Below, one piece after another: positions 16,406 to 25,002 of a DNA stretch of 64,000 bases; the first letter of the stretch is position 1, and the number at the start of each line of letters is the position of its first letter. The notes below the pieces were generated by a model. It searched no databases. It was not told the origin of the DNA and was given only the letters and a program-made list of their open reading frames with translations. Location: assembly GCF_900091495.1 (NCBI RefSeq), contig NZ_LT607413.1, forward strand, positions 7,021,001 to 7,085,000, written 5' to 3'. The translations under genes and the position numbers were made by a program. The DNA is from Micromonospora echinospora (GTDB taxonomy: Bacteria > Actinomycetota > Actinomycetes > Mycobacteriales > Micromonosporaceae).

Positions 16406-18934
16406 GTGAACCGGACCGACACGCGGCGCAGACGACGCCGCGGTCTCCTGCTCGCGATCGGGTCCGCGCTCGGCGCGGTCACCCTCGCCCTCGGCATGGG
16501 CGCCACCGCCTACGCCGACACCCTCTTCTCCGACGACTTCGCCGACGGCAACTCCTCCGGCTGGACCCCCTCCGGCGGGAGCTGGTCGGTGGCGTCGCAG
16601 ACCTACCGGCAGACCGGCACCAGCAGCGACGCCCGCTCGCTGGCCGGCACGTCGAGCTGGACCGACTACTCGGTGCAGGCCACGGTGAAGCCCACCGCCT
16701 TCAACGGCAGCAACCGCTTCGTCGCGCTGGTGGCCCGCGCGCAGAGCAGCACCAGCTACTACTACCTGGCGCTGCGCAGCAACAACACCGTCGAGCTGAA
16801 GAGCCTGGCCGGTGGCTCGTCCACCACCCTGGACACCGCCAGCGTCCCGGTCTCCGCCGGCACCACCTACACCCTGCGGCTCGACGTCGCCGGCAGCTCC
16901 CTCAAGGGGTACGTCGACGGCAACCTGCTCACCGAGGCGTCGGACAGCCGGTACGCCAGCGGCCGGATCGGCCTGGCGACCTTCTACTCCAGCGCCGAGT
17001 TCGACAACGTACAGGTCACCTCGGGCGGAGGCACCCCGAGCCCGACGCCCACCACGCCGACCCCCGGCCCGACCGGCAACCCGGGCACGAACGTCGCCGA
17101 CGGCTGGGCGTCGGTGGACGCGTGGGGCCAGAACGGCACCACCGGTGGAGCCGGCGGGCCGACCGTCACGGTGACCAGCGCCAGTCAGTTCATCACCGAG
17201 GCGGCCTCGGCCGGACCGAAGATCATCCAGGTCAACGGGATGATCGCCCTCCCCGGCCCGATGCACGAGGTCACCTCGGACAAGACCATCGTCGGCGTCG
17301 GGGCGAACTCCGGCTTCACCGGCGGCGGTCTCAACATCGGCCTGCCGATCGACAACGCGATCACCTCGCCGCCGGCCAACGCCGTGCACAACGTGATCGT
17401 CCGGAACCTGAACTTCCGGAACTGGGCGGACGACGCGATCAACGTGCAGATGTTCTCCCACCACATCTGGATCGACCACAACACCTGGACCACCGGGGCC
17501 GACGGCGGCGTCGACGTCAAGCGGGGCTCGTCGTACGTGACGATCTCCTACAACCACGCCGACGGCACCGACAAGAACATGCTGCTCGGCCACGACGACG
17601 GCAACGCCGCCCAGGACGTCGGCCGGCTCAAGGTCACCTACCACCACAACTTCTTCGACAACACCAACCAGCGCAACCCCCGGGTCCGCTTCGGCGACCA
17701 GGTGCACGTCTACAACAACTACTACCTGAACACCGGCAACTACGGCGTCGCCTCCACCGAGGACGCCGGGGTCATCGTCGAGGGCAACCACTTCGAGAAC
17801 GTCGACGACCCGTACCACCTGGGCGAGGGCTCCTCCGGCGACGGGCGACTGGTCGCCCGGAACAACTGCCTGGTCAACTCCGGCTCCGGCCAGACCGGCG
17901 GCAGCGTCAGCAACCCGCCGTACCAGTACACCGTCGGCACGGCCTGCGACCAGAAGGCCGTGGTCACCGCCCAGGCCGGCGTGGGCAAGGTCGGGCTGCC
18001 CGGCAACCCGCCCACCACCACCCCGCCGACCACTCCCCCGGCGACCACGCCCCCGGCCACCACGCCGCCGCCGACCAACCCGCCCACCGGTGACCTGGTC
18101 GGCTGGGCCACCCAGAACGGCGGGACCACCGGCGGGGCCGGCGGCCAGACGGTGACGGTCACCAGCGGCCAGGCCCTGGCCGACGCGCTGGAGTCGTCGT
18201 CCCCGCTGGTCATCCGGGTGCAGGGCTCGCTCACCATGCCGGACAAGATGAACGACGTCCGGTCGAACAAGACGGTGCTCGGGGTCGGCAACGCCGTCGT
18301 CGACAACGGGTTCAACGTCAGCGGCGCGCACAACGTCATCATCCGCAACCTGACCTTCCGGGGCTGGGACGACGACGCGATCAACATCCAGGGCTCGACG
18401 AACGTCTGGGTCGACCACAACACCTTCGACGGCGGCTACGACGGCGCGGTCGACGTGAAGCGGGAGTCCGACTTCGTCACCATCTCGTGGAACCGGGTCA
18501 TGAACCACACCAAGAGCATGCTGCTCGGCCACGACGACGGGCACACCGCCGACCGGGGCCACCTGCGGGTGACCTACCACCACAACTGGTTCGACGGAAG
18601 CAAGGAGCGCCACCCCCGGGTGCGCTTCGGCGACCCGGTGCACGTGTTCAACAACTACTACAACGGCGCGGACTACGGCGTCGCCTCCACCATGGGGGCC
18701 GGCGTGCTGGTCGAGGGGAACTACTTCGAGAACGTGACCCGGCCGACCGCGGTGGGCTACGCCGACTCGGGCCCGGGTGACCTGGTCCAGCGCAACAACC
18801 ACTTCGTCAACTCCGGCACCCCGGAGAGCGCGGGCGACGTGGCGGCCATCCCGTACCCGTACGCCGTGGAGAACGCCACCGGGGTCAAGGCGTCGGTCAC
18901 GGCCGGCGCGGGCGCCGGACGGATCACCGTCTGA
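16406..18934 (+). CDS. Secreted bimodular pectate lyase (LamG-PL1-linker-PL1)
   Basis: An 842-residue exported protein. The signal peptide starts with a strongly basic n-region (TDTRRRRRRG) and ends near residue 36 (TAYA). A LamG-like domain spans about 37-206, the first PL1 domain about 230-528 (IWIDHNTWTTG, NPRVRFGDQVHVYNNYY), a Pro/Thr-rich linker about 531-563, and a second PL1 domain about 563-842 (VWVDHNTFDGGYDG, HPRVRFGDPVHVFNNYY). Both catalytic Arg regions are intact, so both halves look active. GTG 16406 with GGGAGGTT upstream is chosen over an in-frame ATG at 16361 that overlaps the palindrome. Two PL1 domains in one chain is uncommon. Confidence 0.92.
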   Translation: MNRTDTRRRRRRGLLLAIGSALGAVTLALGMGATAYADTLFSDDFADGNSSGWTPSGGSWSVASQTYRQTGTSSDARSLAGTSSWTDYSVQATVKPTAFNGSNRFVALVARAQSSTSYYYLALRSNNTVELKSLAGGSSTTLDTASVPVSAGTTYTLRLDVAGSSLKGYVDGNLLTEASDSRYASGRIGLATFYSSAEFDNVQVTSGGGTPSPTPTTPTPGPTGNPGTNVADGWASVDAWGQNGTTGGAGGPTVTVTSASQFITEAASAGPKIIQVNGMIALPGPMHEVTSDKTIVGVGANSGFTGGGLNIGLPIDNAITSPPANAVHNVIVRNLNFRNWADDAINVQMFSHHIWIDHNTWTTGADGGVDVKRGSSYVTISYNHADGTDKNMLLGHDDGNAAQDVGRLKVTYHHNFFDNTNQRNPRVRFGDQVHVYNNYYLNTGNYGVASTEDAGVIVEGNHFENVDDPYHLGEGSSGDGRLVARNNCLVNSGSGQTGGSVSNPPYQYTVGTACDQKAVVTAQAGVGKVGLPGNPPTTTPPTTPPATTPPATTPPPTNPPTGDLVGWATQNGGTTGGAGGQTVTVTSGQALADALESSSPLVIRVQGSLTMPDKMNDVRSNKTVLGVGNAVVDNGFNVSGAHNVIIRNLTFRGWDDDAINIQGSTNVWVDHNTFDGGYDGAVDVKRESDFVTISWNRVMNHTKSMLLGHDDGHTADRGHLRVTYHHNWFDGSKERHPRVRFGDPVHVFNNYYNGADYGVASTMGAGVLVEGNYFENVTRPTAVGYADSGPGDLVQRNNHFVNSGTPESAGDVAAIPYPYAVENATGVKASVTAGAGAGRITV

Positions 18935-18976
18935 CGACGACGGTGGGGTGGAGTCTCCCGTCCCCCGCCCCACCAA

Positions 18977-19013
18977 CCGGGGCCACCGGCGCATTGCTCG
19001 CCGGTGGCCCCGG
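18977..19013 (+). terminator. Strong hairpin terminator after the pectate lyase cluster
   Basis: A perfect 15-bp stem (18977-18991 with 18999-19013) around the 7-base loop CATTGCT, 43 bases after the lyase stop. There is no T tract, as is common in actinobacterial terminators. It may also end the opposite-strand gene that stops at 19057. Confidence 0.75.
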
Positions 19014-19056
19014 CCACGTTCTCGAGGCGGTGGGTGTGTCGGTGGGCGGTGTCCCG

Positions 19057-19659
19057 TCAGCTCCCGCCGCAGACGTCCCGGAGAGTCTGGGCGTCCCGGT
19101 TCGTCCGGGCCTGTGCCGCCGCGTAGTCTCCGGACACCATGCCGGACAGGATGAAACGCATGTGCGAGAAATCCTGCGACAAGGCCACCGCCACCGCGTG
19201 GACGGCCCCCTCCGCGCTCACGCTCGCCCGCATCATCCCCTGGTACGCCTCCGTCGCGGCGGCCTGCTGACTCAGCTCGGTCGACCCCGCCGTCCGGTAG
19301 TACCTGTCGACGACCGCGAGCGCCTCCCGGCACCCGGCGGGAAGCAGCGGCTCCAGCGACAACGACGGCCTCGCGACGGGCGGCGTCGTCCTGGTCGGTC
19401 GAGCAGTCGTCGCGTCCAGCTCGGGCGCTGTCGTCTCCGGTGACGTCGTGTCCGGTACGGCAGGCGCGGCCGGCTCGGTCACCGGGGATGACACCACCGG
19501 CGGAGCCTGGAGCGGAGGTGCCGGGGCGGGGCTGCGCGGCCACGCGTAGGTGAGGAAGGCGACGACGGCAGCGGCGACCGCACCGAACGCCCCGACCGCG
19601 GCCCAGTCCGGTCCGATCCGCGCGGCGCCCCTGTCGGGGCCGCCTACCCTTCGTCGAAT
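19057..19659 (-). CDS. Putative membrane-anchored protein of unknown function, start unresolved
   Basis: The coding signal runs from about 19659 to 19057. A single transmembrane segment (AAVGAFGAVAAAVVAFLTYAW) is followed by a Pro/Thr/Val-rich spacer and a C-terminal domain of about 110 residues with two Cys (LPAGCREAL and LRDVCGGS) and Ala/Gln-rich helices. It would be extracytoplasmic. No ATG, GTG or TTG exists in frame between the membrane segment and GTG 19839, which lies inside the divergent gene at 19801. The given start is an ATT at 19659, used only as a boundary. A non-canonical start, a long 5' overlap or a sequencing error are all possible. Confidence 0.5.
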   Translation of the reverse strand: MRRRVGGPDRGAARIGPDWAAVGAFGAVAAAVVAFLTYAWPRSPAPAPPLQAPPVVSSPVTEPAAPAVPDTTSPETTAPELDATTARPTRTTPPVARPSLSLEPLLPAGCREALAVVDRYYRTAGSTELSQQAAATEAYQGMMRASVSAEGAVHAVAVALSQDFSHMRFILSGMVSGDYAAAQARTNRDAQTLRDVCGGS

Positions 19660-19800
19660 GTCGATATTCCAACTATAGGAAGCTGTCGCTACGTGGAACC
19701 GCCCTCGTGATCGCGGCCCGGGACCGGCTGTCGGGGGCTCGACCCTTCCCGGAGCCGGTCCGGACGGTGGAGACGACGGGTGATCGGCTATAAGTGACCC

Positions 19801-20532
19801 ATGGATTTCCCCCCGTACCTGGGCAGCATGCCGATGCACGCGATCACGGAGATCCATGGCGAGCCCGGCCTGCTGGAACGCTTCCGCCTGGAGATCGCCA
19901 CGTTCGACGACGAGGCACGGAGCCGGCTCACCGAGGCGCTCGACCTCGCCGCCGACCTGCACCGCGACGACCGGCGGGTCCGCGAGCCGTACCTGAACCA
20001 CCTGTTGCGGGTGGCGATCCGGATGATGCACCACTACCGGGTCCGCGACGTGGACGTGATCGTCGCCGGCCTGCTGCACGACGCGGTGGAGGACCACCCC
20101 GCCGAGCTGGCCGGCGATGTCGGCGAGGGCGCGGACCCGGTGCCGGCCGCGCTCGCCGTGCTCGCCGCGCGGTTCGGTCAGCGGGTCGCCGGGCTGGTCG
20201 CGGCGGTCACCAACCCGACATGGGATCCGGACCGCGACCGCCACGCGCAGTACCGGGAGCACGTGGCGGCCAGCCTCGACCGTGACCCGTGGGCGCGGGT
20301 CATCAAGATCTCCGACTTCACCGACAACGGCGTCGGGGTGATCCACACGACCGGGCCGAAGGTCCTCTCCTCGGCCCGCAAGTACCGACCGCTGGTCCCG
20401 GTGCTGCGGGAACTGGTCGCCCGGCCGGACACGCCGCTCGCGCCCGAGGTCAAGGAGCACATCTTCGCCCAGCTCGACCTGGCCGAGGAACGTTTCCGGG
20501 CGATCCTCGACGACCCCGCCCACACGCACTGA
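19801..20532 (+). CDS. Small HD-domain phosphohydrolase, MESH1/SpoT-hydrolase-like
   Basis: A 243-residue cytosolic protein consisting almost wholly of an HD domain. The residues match the manganese and ppGpp-hydrolase set of SpoT/MESH1: His67 in REPYLNHLLRVA, His93-Asp94 and Glu97-Asp98 in LLHDAVEDH, and Asp172 with Asn176 in KISDFTDN. It lacks the synthetase, TGS and ACT domains of long RelA/SpoT proteins, so it would be a hydrolase only. The substrate (p)ppGpp is inferred; related standalone HD proteins may cleave other nucleotides. It is monocistronic and divergent from the membrane protein at 19057. Confidence 0.8.
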   Translation: MDFPPYLGSMPMHAITEIHGEPGLLERFRLEIATFDDEARSRLTEALDLAADLHRDDRRVREPYLNHLLRVAIRMMHHYRVRDVDVIVAGLLHDAVEDHPAELAGDVGEGADPVPAALAVLAARFGQRVAGLVAAVTNPTWDPDRDRHAQYREHVAASLDRDPWARVIKISDFTDNGVGVIHTTGPKVLSSARKYRPLVPVLRELVARPDTPLAPEVKEHIFAQLDLAEERFRAILDDPAHTH

Positions 20533-20601
20533 CCAGCCCGGACGGGGCACCGGGGCGGCGGGCCGACCCCCGCCGGGGCCGGTCCACCGCCGGCCGTCCG
20601 C

Positions 20602-22227
20602 TCAGCCGGCCAGGTCGCGGCGGCGGAACCCGGCCACGCCGACGGCGAGCAGCACCACCGCCACCCCGGACAGGACGGCCAGCGGCAGCACGGTCAGCTC
20701 GGCCGACGGCAGGGCCGGCACGTGGGTGTACGGCGAGAGGTCGAGCACCGCCGACGGCAGGTCCAGCACCGCGCCGAGCTGCCCGAACAGCAGGAACACG
20801 GTCAACGTCGCCCAGGACAGCGGCACCGCCACCCGGGGCAGCAGCCCGAAGAACAGCACCACCACCCCGGCCAGCACCAGCAACGCCGGCGTCCGGACCA
20901 GCGCCGCACCGGTCAACTCGGTGACCCGACCGACCGGGTCACCGGCGACGGTGGCGTACCCGAGCCCGGTGGTGACCCCGGCCAGGACCATCAGGCCGAC
21001 CGCGCCGAGCACCGCGGTGGCCAGGTGACCGACCAGCCAGCGGGGCCGGCTGACGGCGGTGGCCAGCAGCGCCTCCAAGGTTCCGTCGGTCTCCTCGGTG
21101 CGGGTGCGCAGCACCGCCTGGACCACGTACGCGCCGATCGTCAACGCGAAGATGCCGATCATCGCGGTCAGGTACGCGTCGACGAGGTTCGCCCCGCCGC
21201 CGAGCTGGCTGATCGCCTCGGCCGCCGCCGCGTTCTCCCCGATCATGTTCTCGACCTCGTCGGCGGCGAGCCCCATGCCGAAGCCGAGCACCGCGACACC
21301 GACCGCCCAGCCGAGCAGGGCCGCGCGCTGCAACCGCCACGCCAGGCCGAACGGACTGAGCAGCCCCCGGGGGGCCCGGGCCGGACCACGTCGGGTGGCA
21401 AGGAGGCCGGCCCCGAGGTCCCGCCGGTTCGTCAGCAGGTGGGCGGCCGCGATCGCCGCGACCAGCAGGGCGGTGGGCAGCAGGAGCACCCACCACCGCT
21501 CCCCGCCGTACGGGCGGATCTGGGTGGCCCAGCCCAGCGGAGAGAGCCAGGCGGGCCAGGCGCTGACCACACGCAGCCCGTCCGGGGTGGCCGTGCCGAG
21601 GACGTCACCGGCGGCGCGGAGCACGAACGCCACCCCGACGACGGCGGCGGCCAGGGCGTTCGCTCCCCGGGAGGTGCCGGAGAGCTGGGCGGTCACCGCG
21701 GCGACCGCCGCGAAGGAGATCCCGACGGTGGCGACCGCGGCGCCGGTGGCGACCGATCCGCCGAACGGCAGGTCCGCGCCGGCCAGGGCGAGGGCGAGCA
21801 GCGCGGCGGTGAGCAGGTTGGCCGCGACGGTGACCAGCAGGGCGGCGGTGAGCGGGGCGTACCGGCCGAGCACGGACGCGCCGAGCAGCTCGGACCGGCC
21901 GGTCTCCTCGTTCTGCCGGGTGTGCCGGACCACGGTGAAGGTGCTCAGCAACGCGGTGAGCACCGCGAGGGTCAGGTACGACTCGGCGAAGACCACCGCG
22001 CCCATGGAGGGTCCGGCGACCGGCCCGTTGAACGCCCGGGCGACCAGGCTGGCCGCCGCCGTCGTGGCGTACGTGGTCCGGTCCCGTTCCCCGGCGTAGA
22101 TGCCGGCGACGCTGGCGGCCAGCGCGGCGGTCAGCAGCGGCGTGCCGAGCACCCAGAACGCCAGCCGGACCCGGTCGCGGCGCAGCACCAGCCGGACCAG
22201 GCTGCCGGTGCCGGTGAGGGCGTTCAC
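20602..22227 (-). CDS. ABC-2 type multidrug/antibiotic exporter permease
   Basis: A 541-residue polytopic membrane protein with about twelve hydrophobic segments arranged as two six-helix halves, typical of actinobacterial drug-resistance exporters whose permease is a fused dimer. The N-terminal half starts LVLRRDRVRLAFWVLGTPLL and the second half begins near LAWRLQRAALLGWAVGVAVL. GTG 22227 overlaps the ATPase stop by four bases. It works with the ATPase at 22224-23141, and the TetR gene divergent from that ATPase gene probably represses both. The substrate cannot be read from the sequence. Confidence 0.87.
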   Translation of the reverse strand: MNALTGTGSLVRLVLRRDRVRLAFWVLGTPLLTAALAASVAGIYAGERDRTTYATTAAASLVARAFNGPVAGPSMGAVVFAESYLTLAVLTALLSTFTVVRHTRQNEETGRSELLGASVLGRYAPLTAALLVTVAANLLTAALLALALAGADLPFGGSVATGAAVATVGISFAAVAAVTAQLSGTSRGANALAAAVVGVAFVLRAAGDVLGTATPDGLRVVSAWPAWLSPLGWATQIRPYGGERWWVLLLPTALLVAAIAAAHLLTNRRDLGAGLLATRRGPARAPRGLLSPFGLAWRLQRAALLGWAVGVAVLGFGMGLAADEVENMIGENAAAAEAISQLGGGANLVDAYLTAMIGIFALTIGAYVVQAVLRTRTEETDGTLEALLATAVSRPRWLVGHLATAVLGAVGLMVLAGVTTGLGYATVAGDPVGRVTELTGAALVRTPALLVLAGVVVLFFGLLPRVAVPLSWATLTVFLLFGQLGAVLDLPSAVLDLSPYTHVPALPSAELTVLPLAVLSGVAVVLLAVGVAGFRRRDLAG

Positions 22228-23141
22228 CGCTGCCCTGCCGGCACGGTCGCGGCGGGGGTGACCCGGTCGCCGTAGTGGGCCAGGAACAGCTCTTCCAGGG
22301 TGGGCGGTGCGCTGGTCAGTGACCGCACGCCGAACCGGACCAGGTGACCGAGCAGGTCGTCCAGGTGGGCGGGGTCGACCTCCAGCTGGAGCCGGTTGTC
22401 GGCCTCGCCGACGAGCTGGGTCCCGGCGAGGCGGTCCAGTCCGGTCACCGGGCGCGCGGTCTCGACGGTGACCGACAGGCGGGTGAGGTGGCGAAGCTCG
22501 GCGAGCGTGCCGGACTCGACGGTGCGGCCGTCGCGGATGATGCTGACCCGGTCGCAGAGCGCCTCGACCTCGGCGAGCACGTGGCTGGAGAGCAGCACGG
22601 TGCCGCCGTCGCGCCGGATCCGCCGGACCTCGTCCTGGAACACCGCCTCCATCAGCGGGTCCAGGCCGGAGGTCGGCTCGTCGAGCACGTACAGGTCGAC
22701 GTCGGCGGCGAACGCCGCGACGATCGCCACCTTCTGCCGGTTTCCCTTGGAGTAGGTGCGGCACTTCTTCGTCGGATCGAGGTCGAACCGCTGGAGCAAC
22801 TCGTCGCGGCGACGCCGGTCGAGCCCGCCGCGCAGGGTTCCGAGCAGGTCGATCGCCTCGCCGCCGGAAAGGTTCGGCCAGAGGTTGACGTCGCCGGGGA
22901 CGTAGGCGAGGCGGCGGTGCAGCGTCACCGCGTCGCGCCACGGGTCGCCGTCGAGCAGCCGCACCTCCCCGGAGTCCCACCGCAGCAGGCCGAGCAGGAC
23001 GCGGATGGTGGTGGACTTGCCGGATCCGTTCGGACCGAGGAACCCGTGCACCTCCCCCGCCTCGACGCGCAGGTCGAGCCCGTCCAGGGCCCGGGTGCTG
23101 CCGAAGGTCTTGACCAGGTCGTTGACCGAGATGACGGCCAT
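22224..23141 (-). CDS. ABC transporter ATP-binding protein (exporter)
   Basis: A 305-residue ATPase with Walker A GPNGSGKST, signature YSKGNRQK (a variant of LSGGQ typical of drug exporters of this class), Walker B LYVLDEPTSGLDP and the switch His in LLSSHVLAEVE. The C-terminal 80 residues form the extension usual in DrrA-like exporters. It energises the permease encoded directly downstream. ATG 23141 has GGAGG about six bases upstream. The 110-base gap to the divergent TetR gene holds a palindrome at 23184. Confidence 0.92.
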   Translation of the reverse strand: MAVISVNDLVKTFGSTRALDGLDLRVEAGEVHGFLGPNGSGKSTTIRVLLGLLRWDSGEVRLLDGDPWRDAVTLHRRLAYVPGDVNLWPNLSGGEAIDLLGTLRGGLDRRRRDELLQRFDLDPTKKCRTYSKGNRQKVAIVAAFAADVDLYVLDEPTSGLDPLMEAVFQDEVRRIRRDGGTVLLSSHVLAEVEALCDRVSIIRDGRTVESGTLAELRHLTRLSVTVETARPVTGLDRLAGTQLVGEADNRLQLEVDPAHLDDLLGHLVRFGVRSLTSAPPTLEELFLAHYGDRVTPAATVPAGQR

Positions 23142-23183
23142 GACGCCTCCTGTCGCTCATTGAGCCGGCCAGTGCACACTGTA

Positions 23184-23198
23184 CTGACCGCCGGTCAG
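23184..23198. promoter_or_regulatory. Probable TetR-family operator
   Basis: CTGACCGCCGGTCAG has perfect 7-base arms around one C. It sits midway between the exporter ATPase and the TetR gene, so one bound dimer could shut both promoters. Confidence 0.6.
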
Positions 23199-23251
23199 CG
23201 TATCCACCCGCCGCCACCCTGCATCGGTCAGCCACCGCTACGCTGGCGACC

Positions 23252-23971
23252 GTGGATGACGAGGAGTCGGGCGACACCCGGGGCAGGATCCTGCGCGCCG
23301 CGTTGGACCTGTTCTCGACACGCGGCTACCAGCGGACCTCGCTGCGCGAGATCGCCGAGCGGCTCGGGCTGACCAAGGCGGCCATCCTCTACCACTTTCC
23401 CACCAAGGAGGACCTGCTCGCGGCCCTGGTCGAACCCCTCATGACCGATCTGGAGGCGCTTCTGGCCACGGCCGGCGGGCTTCCACCGGAACGGGGTCGG
23501 TGGGCGCTCATCGAGGGGTTCGTGGACACCATGCTCGCGCACCGCCGGCCGCTGGGCATGCTCCTCAACGACATAACGCTGGTCGCCCGCGGCCCGACGT
23601 ACCAGCGACTGGTGCAGTTCGCCCTGCGGGCGAACGAGATCATCGCCGGACCGGCCGGCGACCGGCGTGACCGGATCCGGGCCAGCCAGGCGATCGCGAT
23701 GTGCTCCGACCCGGTGGTCTTCTTCCTGGACGTCCCCCCGGCCGTGCTGCGTGCCGACATGCTCGACGGGGTGCACCGACTGCTCGACGGCCCGCCCGCC
23801 CCCGAGGTGCCGGCCGCGCCCCGTCGACCCGGCCGGCCCCGGGCGATGAACAGCGCCCAGATCGCCGCCGCCCGGCGGATGCACACAGCCGGCCGGCACT
23901 CGGTCGAGGAGATCGCCGCCGCCCTCGGCGTCTCCCGGGCCACCGTCTACCGGCACCTGGGCAACGAATAG
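23252..23971 (+). CDS. TetR-family regulator with an extra C-terminal helix-turn-helix
   Basis: A 239-residue protein. Residues about 10-56 form the TetR helix-turn-helix (TSLREIAERLGLTKAAILYH), followed by the ligand-binding helical domain to about 185. After a Pro/Arg linker (PRRPGRPRAMNS) the last 37 residues form a second helix-turn-helix like that of Hin/resolvase recombinases (SVEEIAAALGVSRATVYRHL). That extra domain is unusual for TetR proteins. The start is GTG 23252. It is divergent from the exporter genes and probably represses them. Confidence 0.88.
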   Translation: MDDEESGDTRGRILRAALDLFSTRGYQRTSLREIAERLGLTKAAILYHFPTKEDLLAALVEPLMTDLEALLATAGGLPPERGRWALIEGFVDTMLAHRRPLGMLLNDITLVARGPTYQRLVQFALRANEIIAGPAGDRRDRIRASQAIAMCSDPVVFFLDVPPAVLRADMLDGVHRLLDGPPAPEVPAAPRRPGRPRAMNSAQIAAARRMHTAGRHSVEEIAAALGVSRATVYRHLGNE

Positions 23972-24002
23972 TGATCCACATTCTGCGACACTTCTGAGAC
24001 GA

Positions 24003-24383
24003 TTACGAGACGCCGCTGGGCGACATCGGCTCCACTGTGTAGTGAATGGTCTGCGCGACGATCCAACCGTCCTCGACGAGGAAGGAGTCCGCGCCGTCGC
24101 GCACCTGGAAGCCGGTGGCCTCGGCCGTCCATTCCAGGAAGCCGACCCGCCCCTCGACCAGCACGTTCGTGTAGGTGTAGCGGGCGTCCGGCAGTTCCTC
24201 GGCCAGCCACCGGGCCAGGGTGCCCGCACCGTCGCGCCCCCGGAACACGCCCCGCCGCTCCAGGACCACGCAGTACGGCGCGACATTGCGCTCGATGTCC
24301 TCGGCGAACCGACCCTCGGCGGCGAGCCGCAGGTGGTCGTCGAGCACCTCACGCGCGGAGCGCGCCCGGAGATCCACGGTCAT
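24003..24383 (-). CDS. SnoaL/NTF2-like domain protein
   Basis: A 126-residue cone-fold protein (ARSAREVLDDHLRLAAEGRF, VFRGRDGAGTLARWLAEELP, GFLEWTAEATGFQVRDGADS) of the SnoaL-like polyketide-cyclase/NTF2 superfamily, whose members bind or isomerise small hydrophobic molecules or simply act as binding scaffolds. ATG 24383 is chosen; the frame stays open upstream but that part is low-complexity Pro/Arg sequence covering a tandem repeat. It faces the TetR gene tail to tail and seems monocistronic. The ligand is unknown. Confidence 0.8.
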   Translation of the reverse strand: MTVDLRARSAREVLDDHLRLAAEGRFAEDIERNVAPYCVVLERRGVFRGRDGAGTLARWLAEELPDARYTYTNVLVEGRVGFLEWTAEATGFQVRDGADSFLVEDGWIVAQTIHYTVEPMSPSGVS

Positions 24384-24521
24384 GGCCCCATCATCGCGGC
24401 TCACGAGGGCCGGCACGGCGGTTTCCGGCGCTTCGACAGCCCCTGCCCGGAAGCCGCCGGCACGGGCCGGGTCGCCTCCTGGCCCGGTGCCGCTGCGCGG
24501 CGGCGCGGCGGTGCAGCGGCG

Positions 24522-24564
24522 CGGTGGCGGGGTGGCGCGGTGGCGGGGTGGCGCGGTGGCGGGG
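24522..24564. repeat. 16-base tandem repeat, 2.7 copies
   Basis: The unit CGGTGGCGGGGTGGCG starts at 24522 and 24538 and continues partly from 24554. It lies in non-coding DNA between the SnoaL-like start and the small protein end. It is G-rich on the plus strand, so it could form G-quadruplexes. Confidence 0.75.
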
Positions 24565-24675
24565 TTCGCCGCGGGTCTGCCGGGCGGCCGACCCGTGGGC
24601 GAGGCGGATGCGGCCTGCTCCACGCCGGCCACCTGCCCATGGGCGTGCTGGCCGCGCTGAGGCCGGGCCGAGCCG

Positions 24676-25002
24676 TCAGACGTCGTCGTGGTCGAGAAGG
24701 GGACGCAACTGGTCCAGCAACTGCGCCCGACTGACGTTGCGCGGGAGGTCGAGCTTCAGGTCGATCCCCGGCCCCCGGACGGTGAGCAGCACCGAGGGGC
24801 TCGGGTCGCGCAGGCGCCAGTTACGGATCGCCGCGACGATGTCGTTCCAGTGCGGTTGCAACGTGGCCAGCGTGGCGAGGTTCGCGACCACGCTGACGCC
24901 CTCGATCGCGATCGTCAGGGCGGAGAGGTCACGGACGCCCTCGTACGGCAGGTCCACCTCCTCGAAGACCTCCGCCGGCAGCAACAGCCTGACGCTCGTC
25001 AT
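24676..25002 (-). CDS. Small protein partner of the caspase-EAL protein
   Basis: A 108-residue protein of unknown function. It has a beta-rich N-terminus (SVRLLLPAEVFEEVDLPYEG), a hydrophobic helix (ALTIAIEGVSVVANLATLAT), then NDIVAAIRNWRL and a beta hairpin (VLLTVRGPGIDLKLDLP). Its size, architecture and position recall the small 'effector-associated' components such as EACC1 that accompany caspase-like effectors in actinobacterial NTP-dependent conflict systems; this link is inference. ATG 25002 is preferred to GTG 25011. Its 5' end overlaps the caspase-EAL gene by 74 bases, implying coupled translation. Confidence 0.7.
   Translation of the reverse strand: MTSVRLLLPAEVFEEVDLPYEGVRDLSALTIAIEGVSVVANLATLATLQPHWNDIVAAIRNWRLRDPSPSVLLTVRGPGIDLKLDLPRNVSRAQLLDQLRPLLDHDDV

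Noticed and set aside
16151..19672. A 1173-codon open frame antisense to two pectate lyase genes
   Set aside because: It reads the complement of coding sequence with Val/Asp/Arg-rich low complexity and no recognisable domain; the plus-strand genes have signals, ribosome-binding sites and full families.
20722..22275. A 517-codon plus-strand frame over the exporter permease
   Set aside because: Antisense shadow of a polytopic membrane protein, made of Gly/Gln/Arg runs.
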